From Flavobacterium pallidum (GTDB taxonomy: Bacteria > Bacteroidota > Bacteroidia > Flavobacteriales > Flavobacteriaceae): 64,000 bases of DNA. The DNA lies in the NCBI RefSeq assembly GCF_003097535.1, contig NZ_CP029187.1:682001-746000 (forward strand), given 5' to 3'. The stretch's first letter is position 1, and every line of letters begins with the position of its first letter. A program made the position numbers and the translations under genes. Shown one piece after another: positions 18,447 to 27,555 of the stretch. The notes beneath the pieces are model-generated. The model saw only the letters and a program-made list of their open reading frames with translations. It made no database searches and was not told the DNA's origin.

Positions 18447-20003
18447 TTACAAATCAAACTTGATTCCCTGTGCCAGTGGCAAGTTTGTCGTATAATTGAT
18501 GGTGTTGGTTTGTCTTCTCATATAGATTTTCCAGGCATCAGAACCCGATTCGCGGCCACCGCCGGTTTCTTTCTCGCCACCAAAAGCCCCACCAATCTCA
18601 GCACCTGAGGTACCGATGTTTACATTTGCAATACCACAGTCTGAACCTGCAACGGAAAGGAAACGCTCGGCTTCGCGAAGGTTGTTGGTCATGATTGCTG
18701 AAGATAATCCCTGTGCCACGCCATTCTGAAGTGCGATCGCATTTTCTACATCACCTGAATATTTCAACAGGTATAATACCGGAGCGAAAGTCTCGTGCTG
18801 TACGATTTCAAAACTGTTATCCGCTTCAGCGATAGCAGGTTTCACGTAGCAGCCGCTTTCGTAACCTTCACCTGAAAGTACGCCGCCTTCTACAAGTATT
18901 TTCCCCCCTTCGGCAACCACTTTTTCAAGTGCTTTGTTGTATGATTCCACAGCATGTGTATCGATCAGTGGGCCTACGTGGTTGTTTTGGTCTAATGGAT
19001 TTCCGATCCTTAATTGCTTGTATGCTGAAACGATAGCGTCTTTTACTTTATCGTACATGCTTTCATGGATAATAAGCCTGCGCGTTGAAGTACAACGCTG
19101 TCCGGCAGTTCCTACAGCTCCGAATACGGCACCGATAACAGTCATTTTTACATCGGCGTCAGGAGTGACGATGATGGCGTTGTTTCCGCCTAATTCCAGA
19201 AGTGATTTTCCAAGACGGCCTGCAACTGCCTGTGCGACGATTTTACCCATCCTTGTAGATCCTGTTGCAGAAACCAAAGGGATTCTCGTGTCGGCAGTCA
19301 TTAATTCTCCGATTTTGTAATCTCCGTTGATTAAACATGAAATACCTTCCGGTAAATTATTTTCCCTGATAACTTCAGCAATGATATTCTGGCAGGCGAT
19401 ACCGCACAAAGGTGTTTTTTCAGATGGTTTCCAGATGCACACATCACCGGCAATCCATGCCAGCGCGGTATTCCATGACCAAACCGCCACAGGGAAGTTG
19501 AATGCCGAGATGATCCCGACAACCCCAAGCGGATGGTATTGCTCATACATCCTGTGACCCGGACGCTCTGAATGCATAGTCAATCCGTGCAACTGTCTTG
19601 AAAGCCCAACTGCAAAGTCACAGATGTCAATCATTTCCTGTACTTCTCCGTAGCCTTCCTGCAGGGATTTTCCCATTTCATAGGAAACGAGCTTTCCAAG
19701 TGCTTCTTTGTTTTTGCGTAATTTTTCTCCGAACTGACGCACGATTTCACCACGTTGTGGTGCCGGCATCAAACGGAAAGTTTTGAAAGCTTCCGTAGCA
19801 GCTGCCATTGCTGTTTCATAATCTGCTGCAGTGGACATTCTCACTTTTCCGATGAGTTGTCCGTCTACAGGAGAATAAGATTCGAGGATATCTCCGTTTG
19901 AAAAGTGGTTAACTCCTGTTGAAGTTCCTTCGTTAATATCTTTAATGCCGAGTTGGGCCAGTGCTTCGGTCATGCCGAATTGTTCTGCTATTGTTGTTGT
20001 CAT
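18447..20003 (-). CDS. Aldehyde dehydrogenase, ALDH7 (aminoadipate-semialdehyde dehydrogenase-like)
   Basis: An NAD(P)-dependent aldehyde dehydrogenase of 518 residues. The catalytic Cys is in AGQRCTSTRRLI and the general-base Glu in LLELGGNNAI; the nucleotide fold shows SATGSTRMGK. The insert-free start and the stretches VVGIISAFNFPVAVWSWN and GEGYESGCYVKPAI follow the ALDH7A1/antiquitin group, whose members oxidise alpha-aminoadipate semialdehyde in lysine breakdown or betaine aldehyde. The next gene upstream, 3-hydroxyanthranilate dioxygenase, is not in that pathway. It has its own promoter at 20029-20036. Confidence 0.92.
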   Translation of the reverse strand: MTTTIAEQFGMTEALAQLGIKDINEGTSTGVNHFSNGDILESYSPVDGQLIGKVRMSTAADYETAMAAATEAFKTFRLMPAPQRGEIVRQFGEKLRKNKEALGKLVSYEMGKSLQEGYGEVQEMIDICDFAVGLSRQLHGLTMHSERPGHRMYEQYHPLGVVGIISAFNFPVAVWSWNTALAWIAGDVCIWKPSEKTPLCGIACQNIIAEVIRENNLPEGISCLINGDYKIGELMTADTRIPLVSATGSTRMGKIVAQAVAGRLGKSLLELGGNNAIIVTPDADVKMTVIGAVFGAVGTAGQRCTSTRRLIIHESMYDKVKDAIVSAYKQLRIGNPLDQNNHVGPLIDTHAVESYNKALEKVVAEGGKILVEGGVLSGEGYESGCYVKPAIAEADNSFEIVQHETFAPVLYLLKYSGDVENAIALQNGVAQGLSSAIMTNNLREAERFLSVAGSDCGIANVNIGTSGAEIGGAFGGEKETGGGRESGSDAWKIYMRRQTNTINYTTNLPLAQGIKFDL

Positions 20004-20028
20004 AATTTAATATATCGATTGCGAGTGC

Positions 20029-20036
20029 AAATGTAA
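20029..20036 (-). promoter_or_regulatory. Bacteroidota -7 promoter element for the ALDH7 gene
   Basis: TACATTTG on the minus strand, a match to TAnnTTTG, 25 bases before the ATG at 20003. Confidence 0.55.
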
Positions 20037-20046
20037 TTAATAATTT

Positions 20047-20240
20047 TTCTTTTGTCTTGATACAAAAGAAACAAAAAATCAAGCCACGAACCCACTTGGC
20101 GACCTGCTACTGCTTAATGCCGAAATTAAACAAACTCGCTGCGCTCAGACAGTGTTTAATTTTTGCGGCATTTTCACAGTGCAGGTGCCCGCCTCGCGAC
20201 TTATGGCAGCGCAACGGGACGTTATTTTTCCAAGTTGGAA
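20047..20240 (+). repeat. Dispersed intergenic repeat, family 2 (first copy)
   Basis: Fills the first part of a 371-base gap without genes (20004-20374). Landmarks in order: CTTTTGTCTTGATACAAAAG and an AAATCAAG end, GGCGACCTGCTA, CTCGCTGCGCTCAGACAGT, and GTGCAGGTGCCCGCCTCG. The same landmarks occur in the opposite orientation at 56827-56990. Short open frames inside it have no support as genes. Confidence 0.7.
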
Positions 20241-20266
20241 GAAACTTTGTGCTATACAGGAACGTT

Positions 20267-20346
20267 TAGCCCCGATGGAAGCGGCATCCTTTTTCCTGCT
20301 TCTTTAGCGGGGAAAAGATACAGCGGACAGCGGGATTAGCTCCTGA
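20267..20346 (+). repeat. Dispersed intergenic hairpin repeat, family 1
   Basis: Best-preserved type copy: AGCCCCGATGGAAGCGGCAT, the hairpin CCTTTTTCCTGCT / GGGGAAAAGAT, then ACAGCGGACAGCGGGATTAG and CTCCTGA. The remaining bases to 20374 hold nothing I recognise. Confidence 0.75.
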
Positions 20347-20374
20347 CCCGAGCGCAGCGAACTGACGCAGTAAA

Positions 20375-20914
20375 TTAATTATCATCAGTATACTTCGGAT
20401 CTGCTTCCATTATTGTACCGCATTTATCACACGTCCGCAATTCCACTGAATTATAGAAATGCTTATAATGCGGCAAAAAATCCTTCTCGATGTCGTGGAG
20501 TTCGAAGTAGATTTCGTGGAGTTTGTGGTTGCAGTTTTCGCAGAACCAGAGCAGGCCATCTGTAAATCCGAGGCCGGCACGTTTGCGTTCGATGACCAGT
20601 CCGATGGAATTTTCTGAACGGACAGGCGAATGCGGAATCCGTGCACCGTGCAGGTACATGTCGCCGGCATGGAGTTCCATTTCCTTTCGCTCACCGTCTT
20701 CCTGGATAATCACCTTTATACTGCCTTCGAGCTGGTAGAATAACTCTTCGGTTTCATTGTAATGGAAATCCTTGCGGGCGTTTGGGCCGGCAACAATCAT
20801 GACGATATAATCCTGTGAATGGACGTACACGTTTTTATTTCCCACCGGCGGTTTGAGCAGGTGGCGGTTGTCGTTGATCCACTGATTGAGGTTGAAAGGT
20901 TTTGTGGAGGCCAT
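20375..20914 (-). CDS. nbaC: 3-hydroxyanthranilate 3,4-dioxygenase
   Basis: Opens the ring of 3-hydroxyanthranilate on the kynurenine route from tryptophan to quinolinate and NAD. A cupin of 179 residues; the non-haem iron ligands lie in FHYNETEELFYQLEGSIKV (about residues 45-63, with the His and Glu) and a later His in HGARIPHSPVR. The bacterial form also has a C-terminal rubredoxin-like iron site, seen here as CENCNHKLHEIY and CDKCGTIM. No other kynurenine-pathway gene is in the window. ATG start at 20914. Confidence 0.95.
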   Translation of the reverse strand: MASTKPFNLNQWINDNRHLLKPPVGNKNVYVHSQDYIVMIVAGPNARKDFHYNETEELFYQLEGSIKVIIQEDGERKEMELHAGDMYLHGARIPHSPVRSENSIGLVIERKRAGLGFTDGLLWFCENCNHKLHEIYFELHDIEKDFLPHYKHFYNSVELRTCDKCGTIMEADPKYTDDN

Positions 20915-21030
20915 AGCGTAAATTTAGTTGGTAAAGCCAGAAAGAAAGTCGGTATGATCTCAATGAAGTGACAACAATAACTTCCGGGCTTCCGGACTTT
21001 ACTGACTTCCTAACTTAATATAAAATTAAG

Positions 21031-21387
21031 CTATTTTATTTGAATCTGTGTCGGATTGAAAATCTGTGGCACGGGCCCGCCATTTTTATCGATGATGATG
21101 GTGCCTTTTACAAGGATTTTTTTGCCTTTGGCAGTGGCCAGGTCTACCTTCATACGCTGTGCATACTTGACATTCAGGACGACCGTGAAGACATTATCGG
21201 GAAATGCCTTGTCGACATTAATATAGACCACACGGTTTTCCGGAGTGGCGTCCTTTACGGCAGCCACTTTTCCTTTTACCCATACTTCCTTACCGACAAA
21301 ATCCTTCACACGCGTGGTAGGAATGGTATCCTGGGAAAAACCTTTTATTGCTGCAAAAAGTAATAACAGGGCGAACATTTGTTTCAT
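21031..21387 (-). CDS. Secreted OB-fold-like protein (118 aa)
   Basis: A signal peptide (MKQMFALLLLFAAIKGFSQ) precedes a roughly 100-residue all-beta protein with GKEVWVKGKVAAVKDATP, VVYINVDKAFPDNVFTVVL and KKILVKGTIIIDKNGGPVPQ. This strand order and the GxV-KG pattern look like an OB fold of the kind that binds nucleic acid or oligosaccharide; that is inference. It lies beside the secreted nuclease-like gene but has its own promoter (21417-21424) and is separated from it by a terminator. Confidence 0.75.
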   Translation of the reverse strand: MKQMFALLLLFAAIKGFSQDTIPTTRVKDFVGKEVWVKGKVAAVKDATPENRVVYINVDKAFPDNVFTVVLNVKYAQRMKVDLATAKGKKILVKGTIIIDKNGGPVPQIFNPTQIQIK

Positions 21388-21416
21388 AAAGTGTTGATTT
21401 TGGGAAATCTGCGGCG

Positions 21417-21424
21417 CAAATGTA
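21417..21424 (-). promoter_or_regulatory. Bacteroidota -7 promoter element for the OB-fold-like gene
   Basis: TACATTTG on the minus strand, 29 bases before the ATG at 21387. Confidence 0.5.
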
Positions 21425-21436
21425 CTATTTAAAATT

Positions 21437-21464
21437 AAAAAAGCCGGAAATATCCGGCTTTTCT
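21437..21464 (-). terminator. Terminator after the EEP nuclease-like gene
   Basis: The stem AAAAGCCGGA / TCCGGCTTTT is followed on the minus strand by T residues, 17 bases past the stop at 21481. Confidence 0.75.
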
Positions 21465-21480
21465 TATAACATCAGGTATA

Positions 21481-22581
21481 CTATTTCATTTCCTTAATCA
21501 GGTAAATGTATACGGGAAAGTGATCGCTGAAACCGACTTCATTGGCCGAATGTCGCAGCGGGTATCCTTTATACTGCCCATCGGTCTGGATCATAAACGG
21601 CTTATTATAAATTCCGGCTTTCCAGTAGCGAAGGGATTCATAGCCTTCCTTGATCAATGTTTCGGAGACCATGATCTGGTCAAAAATATCTCCGGCATCG
21701 CGGTAGAAAAGTGAGGCGTTGCCTTCCTTGGCCATTTGCTCAAAAGGATTATAAACACCATATTGCTTGACTTCGGTTTTCTTAAGCTTTGCCCCTACGC
21801 CTTCCTTGACGCTTTTATTATACGTACCGTCATTGAGGTCGCCCATGCAGATAATCTTCGCATTCGGATTTACCTTGTATACAGAATCCATGATCTTTCT
21901 GGCAAGCCTACCGGCCTCTTCACGAAAAGGGCTGCTTTTCTTTTCACCTCCGGAGCGCGATGGCCAGTGATTGACCATGATATTGACTTCTTCACCATCC
22001 AGGAGCCCGGTTACCAAAAGGATGTCACGGGTATAAACACGGTTGTCCTTACTGATTTCAATCTTATCGTCCGTAGCTTCCTCTTTTTCCTTTTTGGCAT
22101 CTTCCGCTTTTTGATCCCTATATATAAGGAGTGGAATATTGATGTAACTCGTTGGCTTGAAATGTTTCTTTTGGTAAAGCATCGCGACGTCGATACCACG
22201 TTTATCAGGGGAATCAAAATGTACGATACCATAATCCCATGGCTTCATTTTTGGCTGCTTGACAAGGTCTTCGAGGACACCGCGGTTTTCGATTTCGGCA
22301 CCGCCTATGATCACGGGTGCATCTTTCTGTTGGTCATTGGTTCCGATTTGTGTAATGACACGGGCCAGATTTTCAAGTTTCTGATGGTATTTAGCTGATG
22401 TCCAATGCTGTGCGCCGGTTGGAAGCCACTCTTCATCATTGTTTGGATTGTTGATTGTATCAAATAAATTTTCGAAATTGTAGAATGCCACTGTCTTCAC
22501 AGCGAACTTTTTTGCTTGGGAAAAGCCTGCCAATGTTGAGGATAAAACAAAAAACAGGGCTAAAAATTTTCTAATTCGCAT
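21481..22581 (-). CDS. Secreted endonuclease/exonuclease/phosphatase family protein
   Basis: A 366-residue protein with a signal peptide (MRIRKFLALFFVLSSTLAGF, cleavage near SQA). The EEP (DNase I-like) catalytic set is visible: KTVAFYNFENLFDTINN (metal Asn/Glu), IIGGAEIENRGVLEDL, VNHWPSRSGGEKKSSP, ICMGDLNDGTYN (Asp-x-Asn) and the final SDHFPVYIYL (Asp-His). It should cleave phosphodiester or phosphomonoester bonds outside the cytoplasm. It is transcribed divergently from the TonB receptor; the two -7 elements lie 20 bases apart, suggesting joint control. Confidence 0.92.
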   Translation of the reverse strand: MRIRKFLALFFVLSSTLAGFSQAKKFAVKTVAFYNFENLFDTINNPNNDEEWLPTGAQHWTSAKYHQKLENLARVITQIGTNDQQKDAPVIIGGAEIENRGVLEDLVKQPKMKPWDYGIVHFDSPDKRGIDVAMLYQKKHFKPTSYINIPLLIYRDQKAEDAKKEKEEATDDKIEISKDNRVYTRDILLVTGLLDGEEVNIMVNHWPSRSGGEKKSSPFREEAGRLARKIMDSVYKVNPNAKIICMGDLNDGTYNKSVKEGVGAKLKKTEVKQYGVYNPFEQMAKEGNASLFYRDAGDIFDQIMVSETLIKEGYESLRYWKAGIYNKPFMIQTDGQYKGYPLRHSANEVGFSDHFPVYIYLIKEMK

Positions 22582-22626
22582 AAATCCTATATTAATTTAA
22601 GGTCAAGTTTAACATAAACTTGGGAG

Positions 22627-22634
22627 CAAAAGTA
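22627..22634 (-). promoter_or_regulatory. Bacteroidota -7 promoter element for the EEP gene
   Basis: TACTTTTG on the minus strand, 45 bases before the ATG at 22581, back to back with the receptor promoter. Confidence 0.5.
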
Positions 22635-22654
22635 GATAATATTAATTAAACATG

Positions 22655-22662
22655 TACATTTG
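22655..22662 (+). promoter_or_regulatory. Bacteroidota -7 promoter element for the TonB receptor operon
   Basis: TACATTTG matches TAnnTTTG, 53 bases before the ATG at 22716. Confidence 0.55.
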
Positions 22663-22715
22663 CAGCCGTTAAGAAATTCTTATTCTTTCCGAATTAAATT
22701 AATTTAAACTTTTTT

Positions 22716-25592
22716 ATGAAAAAACTTGTATTTAGTATGCTGTTTGTGATGCAGGTACTTTTTGCCTGGGCGCAACAAAACGGTACGGTTACCGGTAAAG
22801 TTGTAGACTCCAAAACACAAAAGCCTTTACAAAGCGTTGTGGCGTCGATCCAGAACACCAACTTAACGGCGCTGACTGCCGCAGATGGTACTTTTGTGAT
22901 TAAGGACATCCCTGCCGGAAATGCTTTGCTGAAGATCACCAGCACGGGATATTCCCAACAGATGTTGCCTTTGGACTTAAAAGCGGGGCAAAATCTTGAT
23001 TTAGGCGTAGTGGTGCTGGAGGAAGATCAAACCGAAGAGCAGCAATTGAGCCTGATTACGATTACAGAAAACGACCTTGGCGATGACAACAGCGGATCAG
23101 AAAGCACTGCGGGATTATTGCAGGCGAGCCGTGATGCTTTCCAGCAGGCAGCAGCCTTTAACTGGGGACAGGCGCGTTTCAGGGTAAGAGGCCTTGACAA
23201 TGAGTATGGCGTGACGATGATCAATGGTGTTACGATGAATAAGATCTATGATGGAAGGCCGCAATGGGGCAACTGGGGTGGATTGAATGATGCTACCCGT
23301 AATCAGGAATTTACCACAGGGTCTACTCCTTCTGATTATACTTTCGGAGGCATACTTGGTACTCAGGAAATCAATACAAGGGCATCAATATACAGGCCTG
23401 GAACAAGGATATCTTTTTCCGGAACAAACACAAACTACAGCTGGAGGGCCATGGCCACCACAGCTTCAGGGATGAATAAGGACGGATGGGCTTATGTGAT
23501 TTCAGCAGGCAGAAGATGGGCTAAAGAAGGTTATTTTGAAGGAACCGATTATAGCGCAAATTCAATTTTTGCCAGTGTTGAAAAGAAATTCAACGAGCAC
23601 CACAGCCTGAACTTTACCTCAATTTATGCTCAGAACAGCCGCGGGAAAAATTCTCCAAACACACAGGAAATTACGAATATCGCGGGTTGGAAATACAATT
23701 CTTACTGGGGTTGGCAGGATGGAAAAAAGAGGAATTCAAGGGACAAGGACATCGAGGAGCCAATCCTTATGTTAGGACACTATTGGAAAATCAATGAGAA
23801 AAATAAACTGACTACCAATGTCTCTTTCCAACAGGGGACAATTGGCAACAGCAGGATTGATTTTTCAGGAGTGAATAACCCTGATCCGACTTACTACAGG
23901 AATTTGCCGAGTTATTTCACATCTTTGTATGAGAATGACGCGACTACAGGCCTGGTGCCGGCTTCAGCTTATGCTCCGGGAGGACTTGGAGGATTGTTTA
24001 CACCAAACTACGCAGCAGCAACCAACCCATTGGACGCTAAATTTTTGGCACAAAGACAATTGGACTGGAACGCGATGTACACGGCCAACTCTACGCCAAT
24101 CACATCGAACGGCATGGTGATCGGAAGGGCACCTGCGGAAAGCAAGTATATTTTATATTCAGACAGGACAGATGACACACAGTTTGTTGGAAATTCTGTT
24201 TTTAACTCGCAATTGGCAGACAATATCGTTTTGAATGCAGGCGTAACTTACCGCCACCTGAAATCACACAATTACCAGAAAGTGGAAGATCTATTGGGTG
24301 GATTGTATTTTCTGGATGTGGACACGTTCGGTGTAGGAGACCAGAAACAGTCAGATTTGAACCATCCTGACAGGCAGGTAACCGAAGGCGACGAATATGG
24401 TTATAATTACAACCTTTTGGCCAATACAATTGATGCCTTTACGCAATTCAAATTCAGCTACAAAAAAGTAGATTTTTACCTTGCACAGACATTTGCACGT
24501 TCTGAATACCAAAGGGAAGGGCTTTACAAAAACGGATACTACCCAACCAACTCTTTTGGAAAAGGCCATAAAGTGGAATTTGACAACTTCGGTTTCAAAG
24601 GTGGTGTTACTTATAAGATTTCCGGAAGAAATTATTTGGATTTCAACGGTCTTTACATGTCAAAAGCCCCGACTATGAGAAATGTTTTCCCGAATTCGCG
24701 TTTGAACAACAACATGGTGGATGGCATTGACAGCGAAACCATCAGCAGCCTTAACGGTAGTTATATCATCAGGGCACCAAAATTCAAAGCCAGGATTACA
24801 GGATACTTTTCTGAAATCAAAAATGCAACAGAAACAGCATTCTTCTTCGGTGAAGGTTTGTTCGAAGATGATGGTGGAGACGGTGGTGATGCTTTCGTAG
24901 CGGAAACACTTACACACGTAAACAAGAAAAATATTGGTGGTGAACTTGGCCTGGAATACCAGATTACTTCAACCATTAAAGCTATTGGTGCCGCAGCATA
25001 TGGGCAATTTACCTATTCAAACGACCCGACGGTCAGCATCAACCAGGATGCTTTGGCAACACCGGACAACACCAACCCAATCGTAAATTTCGGCACTTCA
25101 AAATTAAAGGATTATAAAATCCCTGGCACGCCACAACAAGCGTATTCGATTGGTTTGGAATACCGCGACCCTAAATTCTGGTGGGTAGGCGCTAACGTAA
25201 ACTACCTTGCTGATAATTACATCGATGTGGCTCCTGTATTAAGGACAAGCAACTTCTTTGAAAACCCATTGGGAAGCGCCGGAAACTACTTCCCGGAAGC
25301 GACAGAACAAAGGGGAAGAGAATTATTGAAACAGGAAAAATTTGACGAATTTACTTTAGTAAATTTGACAGGAGGAAAATCATGGAGGATTGGCAGCAAG
25401 ACCCTTGGCTTCTTTGCAAGTGTGAATAACGTTTTTGACATCATTTACAAAACAGGTGGTTTTGAACAGGCACGTAATTCTAATTACAGGGAACTGAACC
25501 AGGATGTTTCCAGTGGAACACCATCTTTTGGCCCTAAATATTTTTATGGATACGGAAGAACATATTTCGTAAACCTTTACTTAAACTTCTAA
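22716..25592 (+). CDS. TonB-dependent receptor with carboxypeptidase-like regulatory domain
   Basis: An outer-membrane active transporter of 958 residues. The signal peptide ends near LFAWAQQ. A carboxypeptidase-D-regulatory-like domain follows (about residues 23-105, GTVTGKVVDSKTQKPLQSVV), then a plug (RFRVRGLDNEYGVTMINGV), then a large barrel ending in YGRTYFVNLYLNF with terminal Phe. This is the SusC-like arrangement, but there is no SusD partner; its operon partner is a DUF5689 protein instead. The next gene starts 26 bases after its stop. The substrate is unknown; the divergent phosphoesterase suggests a nucleotide or phosphate-bearing compound. Confidence 0.95.
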   Translation: MKKLVFSMLFVMQVLFAWAQQNGTVTGKVVDSKTQKPLQSVVASIQNTNLTALTAADGTFVIKDIPAGNALLKITSTGYSQQMLPLDLKAGQNLDLGVVVLEEDQTEEQQLSLITITENDLGDDNSGSESTAGLLQASRDAFQQAAAFNWGQARFRVRGLDNEYGVTMINGVTMNKIYDGRPQWGNWGGLNDATRNQEFTTGSTPSDYTFGGILGTQEINTRASIYRPGTRISFSGTNTNYSWRAMATTASGMNKDGWAYVISAGRRWAKEGYFEGTDYSANSIFASVEKKFNEHHSLNFTSIYAQNSRGKNSPNTQEITNIAGWKYNSYWGWQDGKKRNSRDKDIEEPILMLGHYWKINEKNKLTTNVSFQQGTIGNSRIDFSGVNNPDPTYYRNLPSYFTSLYENDATTGLVPASAYAPGGLGGLFTPNYAAATNPLDAKFLAQRQLDWNAMYTANSTPITSNGMVIGRAPAESKYILYSDRTDDTQFVGNSVFNSQLADNIVLNAGVTYRHLKSHNYQKVEDLLGGLYFLDVDTFGVGDQKQSDLNHPDRQVTEGDEYGYNYNLLANTIDAFTQFKFSYKKVDFYLAQTFARSEYQREGLYKNGYYPTNSFGKGHKVEFDNFGFKGGVTYKISGRNYLDFNGLYMSKAPTMRNVFPNSRLNNNMVDGIDSETISSLNGSYIIRAPKFKARITGYFSEIKNATETAFFFGEGLFEDDGGDGGDAFVAETLTHVNKKNIGGELGLEYQITSTIKAIGAAAYGQFTYSNDPTVSINQDALATPDNTNPIVNFGTSKLKDYKIPGTPQQAYSIGLEYRDPKFWWVGANVNYLADNYIDVAPVLRTSNFFENPLGSAGNYFPEATEQRGRELLKQEKFDEFTLVNLTGGKSWRIGSKTLGFFASVNNVFDIIYKTGGFEQARNSNYRELNQDVSSGTPSFGPKYFYGYGRTYFVNLYLNF

Positions 25593-25618
25593 TATTTTTA
25601 AAGAAAATAATAATAATT

Positions 25619-26971
25619 ATGAAAACAACAATTTTAAAATCAGTGCTTTTTGTGACGCTTGCTGCCGGATTCAACAGCTGCGTCAATGACGATGACTATG
25701 CTATTCCAACAATGGAGTGTACTGAAACGAACCTTGTAAAGACCATCGAAGTATCTGCCGTGCCTTTTGGAACATTGGCGCAGTATACCGCTGACGATGT
25801 GATTGAAGCATACGTAACTTCAAGTGATGAAGGTGGAAATTTCTTTAAATCCATCTCAATGCAAACTTTGGACGGGTCAAAAGCTTTCAGCGTGCCTGTT
25901 GATGCTTCTTCGACTTTCGTGAACCTTGAGCCGGGAAGAAAAGTATTTATCAAATTGAAAAACCTTTATACTGATTCTCCTCAGACTTCAGGCCCTATCG
26001 GACCAAGGATTGGTGGTATATATGTGACCAGTTCAGGTGCCGCTTCAGTAGGAAGGCTTCCTGAGTCACAGTTCAAGGAAGCGGTTGTTCGCTCATGTAC
26101 GGTAATTGATGAAGAAACTTTAGTAAAGCCTGTAACCATCCCGCAACTTTTGGCTAATAACGATTACCTTAATAAATTAGTGGAACTTGACAATGTACAG
26201 TTTTCAGACGCTGCTGTTGGAAAAACTTACTATGTTGAGGGAGCAAGCAATACAATCGGTGGTGCAACAAACCATTCTTTGACAGATTTTTCAGGAAACT
26301 CTATTGATTTCAGGACAAGCAGCTTTGCTAATTTTGCAGGAAAAATTGTTCCATCAGCAAGCGGGAAAGTAAGAGGCGTTCTGACCAAATACGGTTCTGG
26401 ATACCAATTCATGGCAAGGACAGAAAGGGATATTAAATTGACCGGGCAAAGAGTGGTGGCTTTTTATTACGAAGATTTCCAGGAGTCTGTTGACAATACA
26501 AACTTCAACTACGAAGGCTGGACAAATGTGGCTACTTCAGGAACAAAACTTTGGAGAGAAGAAGCATTTTCAGGAAATGGCTATGCTGAATTCAGTTCAT
26601 TTGGCTCAGGAAATGCTTTAAATGTAGCATGGTTGGTCACGCCTGGAATTGATATGGATGCCCACACAGGAGAAACCATGTTGTTCAGGACTGCACAACA
26701 CCATTTGGATGTCAATTCAGACGCGAATTCATTAAAAGTATATGTATCCAGCGATTTTACAGGAAATCCTGCTACTGCAACATGGATTGAAGTTCCGGTA
26801 ACTCTGCCAACTATGGATACTGCATGGTATGCTTTCGTCGGATCAGGAGGCGTTGACTTGTCTGGCTACACAGGAACAATCCACATCGGATTTAAATTTA
26901 CAGGTTCAGGAACTGACACTACATTGGATGGCGCTTTCCAGATTGATGACCTGAAAATCCTGGGTAACTAA
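25619..26971 (+). CDS. DUF5689 / choice-of-anchor J lipoprotein-like protein
   Basis: A 450-residue exported protein with a lipoprotein-like signal (AAGFNSCVNDDD, Cys at residue 21). The middle (about residues 45-270) is the DUF5689 region (VIEAYVTSSDEGGNFFKSIS, TIPQLLANNDYLNKLVELDN), which contains OB-like strands. The C-terminal 170 residues (YYEDFQESVDNTNFNYEGWT to the FQIDDLKI end) are a choice-of-anchor J / jelly-roll domain of the kind used for binding at the cell surface. It is cotranscribed with the TonB receptor, so it is most likely its surface partner. Confidence 0.88.
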   Translation: MKTTILKSVLFVTLAAGFNSCVNDDDYAIPTMECTETNLVKTIEVSAVPFGTLAQYTADDVIEAYVTSSDEGGNFFKSISMQTLDGSKAFSVPVDASSTFVNLEPGRKVFIKLKNLYTDSPQTSGPIGPRIGGIYVTSSGAASVGRLPESQFKEAVVRSCTVIDEETLVKPVTIPQLLANNDYLNKLVELDNVQFSDAAVGKTYYVEGASNTIGGATNHSLTDFSGNSIDFRTSSFANFAGKIVPSASGKVRGVLTKYGSGYQFMARTERDIKLTGQRVVAFYYEDFQESVDNTNFNYEGWTNVATSGTKLWREEAFSGNGYAEFSSFGSGNALNVAWLVTPGIDMDAHTGETMLFRTAQHHLDVNSDANSLKVYVSSDFTGNPATATWIEVPVTLPTMDTAWYAFVGSGGVDLSGYTGTIHIGFKFTGSGTDTTLDGAFQIDDLKILGN

Positions 26972-26985
26972 AATATTTATTAAAT

Positions 26986-27012
26986 AAAGGCTGTTCTAAC
27001 AGGCAGCCTTTT
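26986..27012 (+). terminator. Hairpin after the DUF5689 gene
   Basis: The stem AAGGCTG / CAGCCTT is followed by a short T run. It may partly end the transcript before the next lipoprotein gene. Confidence 0.55.
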
Positions 27013-27027
27013 ACAAAAACAATAAAG

Positions 27028-27507
27028 ATGAATAAAAAAATCATATCCCTTACAGCCATTTTACTTTGCTTCTTAAGCGTAAGTTTAGTTTCGTGTGAAA
27101 GCGATGATGAAGGTGGGAACTATGTTTCGCCTAATTATGTTGCCGCGACCTGGAATCTTACGGCTATCGGGGCACTAAATGCGAACAGTACATTAATTTA
27201 TGAGCCTGTAACAGAAGGGTCTTGTGACAGGCAAACGCTTATCGCTAACGAAGATTTGACATTCACCAGAAACTTTTTCGTAACAACTGATGGTGTATGT
27301 GCGCCAAAAACAGTTACCGGAACCTACCTGCTGGATCAGGGCAATATCGTAGCTACTTATGTTCCTGAAGGAATGACAGAAAGTACGGCAATCACTTATG
27401 ATATCATCACGCTTTCAGATGTAACGCTCGAAGTCGCTTATACGGATGCCGTTTCTCACGAATTGGTGTTTTTGAAATACGCGAAATCGGTTCCGTCGGT
27501 GAACTAA
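27028..27507 (+). CDS. Lipocalin-like lipoprotein (159 aa)
   Basis: The signal ends in a lipobox, SVSLVSCESDDEGG. The 130-residue mature part is beta-rich with the lipocalin-like opening WNLTAIGALNANSTLIYEP, then a Cys pair (GSCDRQTL and GVCAPKTV), as in the small lipocalin-like family proteins common in flavobacteria. The ligand is unknown. It is the third gene of the receptor cluster, downstream of a hairpin that may lower its expression. Confidence 0.75.
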   Translation: MNKKIISLTAILLCFLSVSLVSCESDDEGGNYVSPNYVAATWNLTAIGALNANSTLIYEPVTEGSCDRQTLIANEDLTFTRNFFVTTDGVCAPKTVTGTYLLDQGNIVATYVPEGMTESTAITYDIITLSDVTLEVAYTDAVSHELVFLKYAKSVPSVN

Positions 27508-27525
27508 CGGTATACAGAATTTATT

Positions 27526-27555
27526 AAAAAGGCTCCTTAACCGGGAGCCTTTTTT
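27526..27555. terminator. Bidirectional terminator after the lipocalin-like gene
   Basis: The stem AAAAGGCTCC / GGGAGCCTTTT has T runs on both strands; it also closes the converging DUF2752 gene. Confidence 0.8.

Noticed and set aside
20057..20269. Short open frame in the 20.0-20.3 kb gap
   Set aside because: It lies inside a dispersed repeat that recurs inverted near 56.9 kb, with the frame not kept there.
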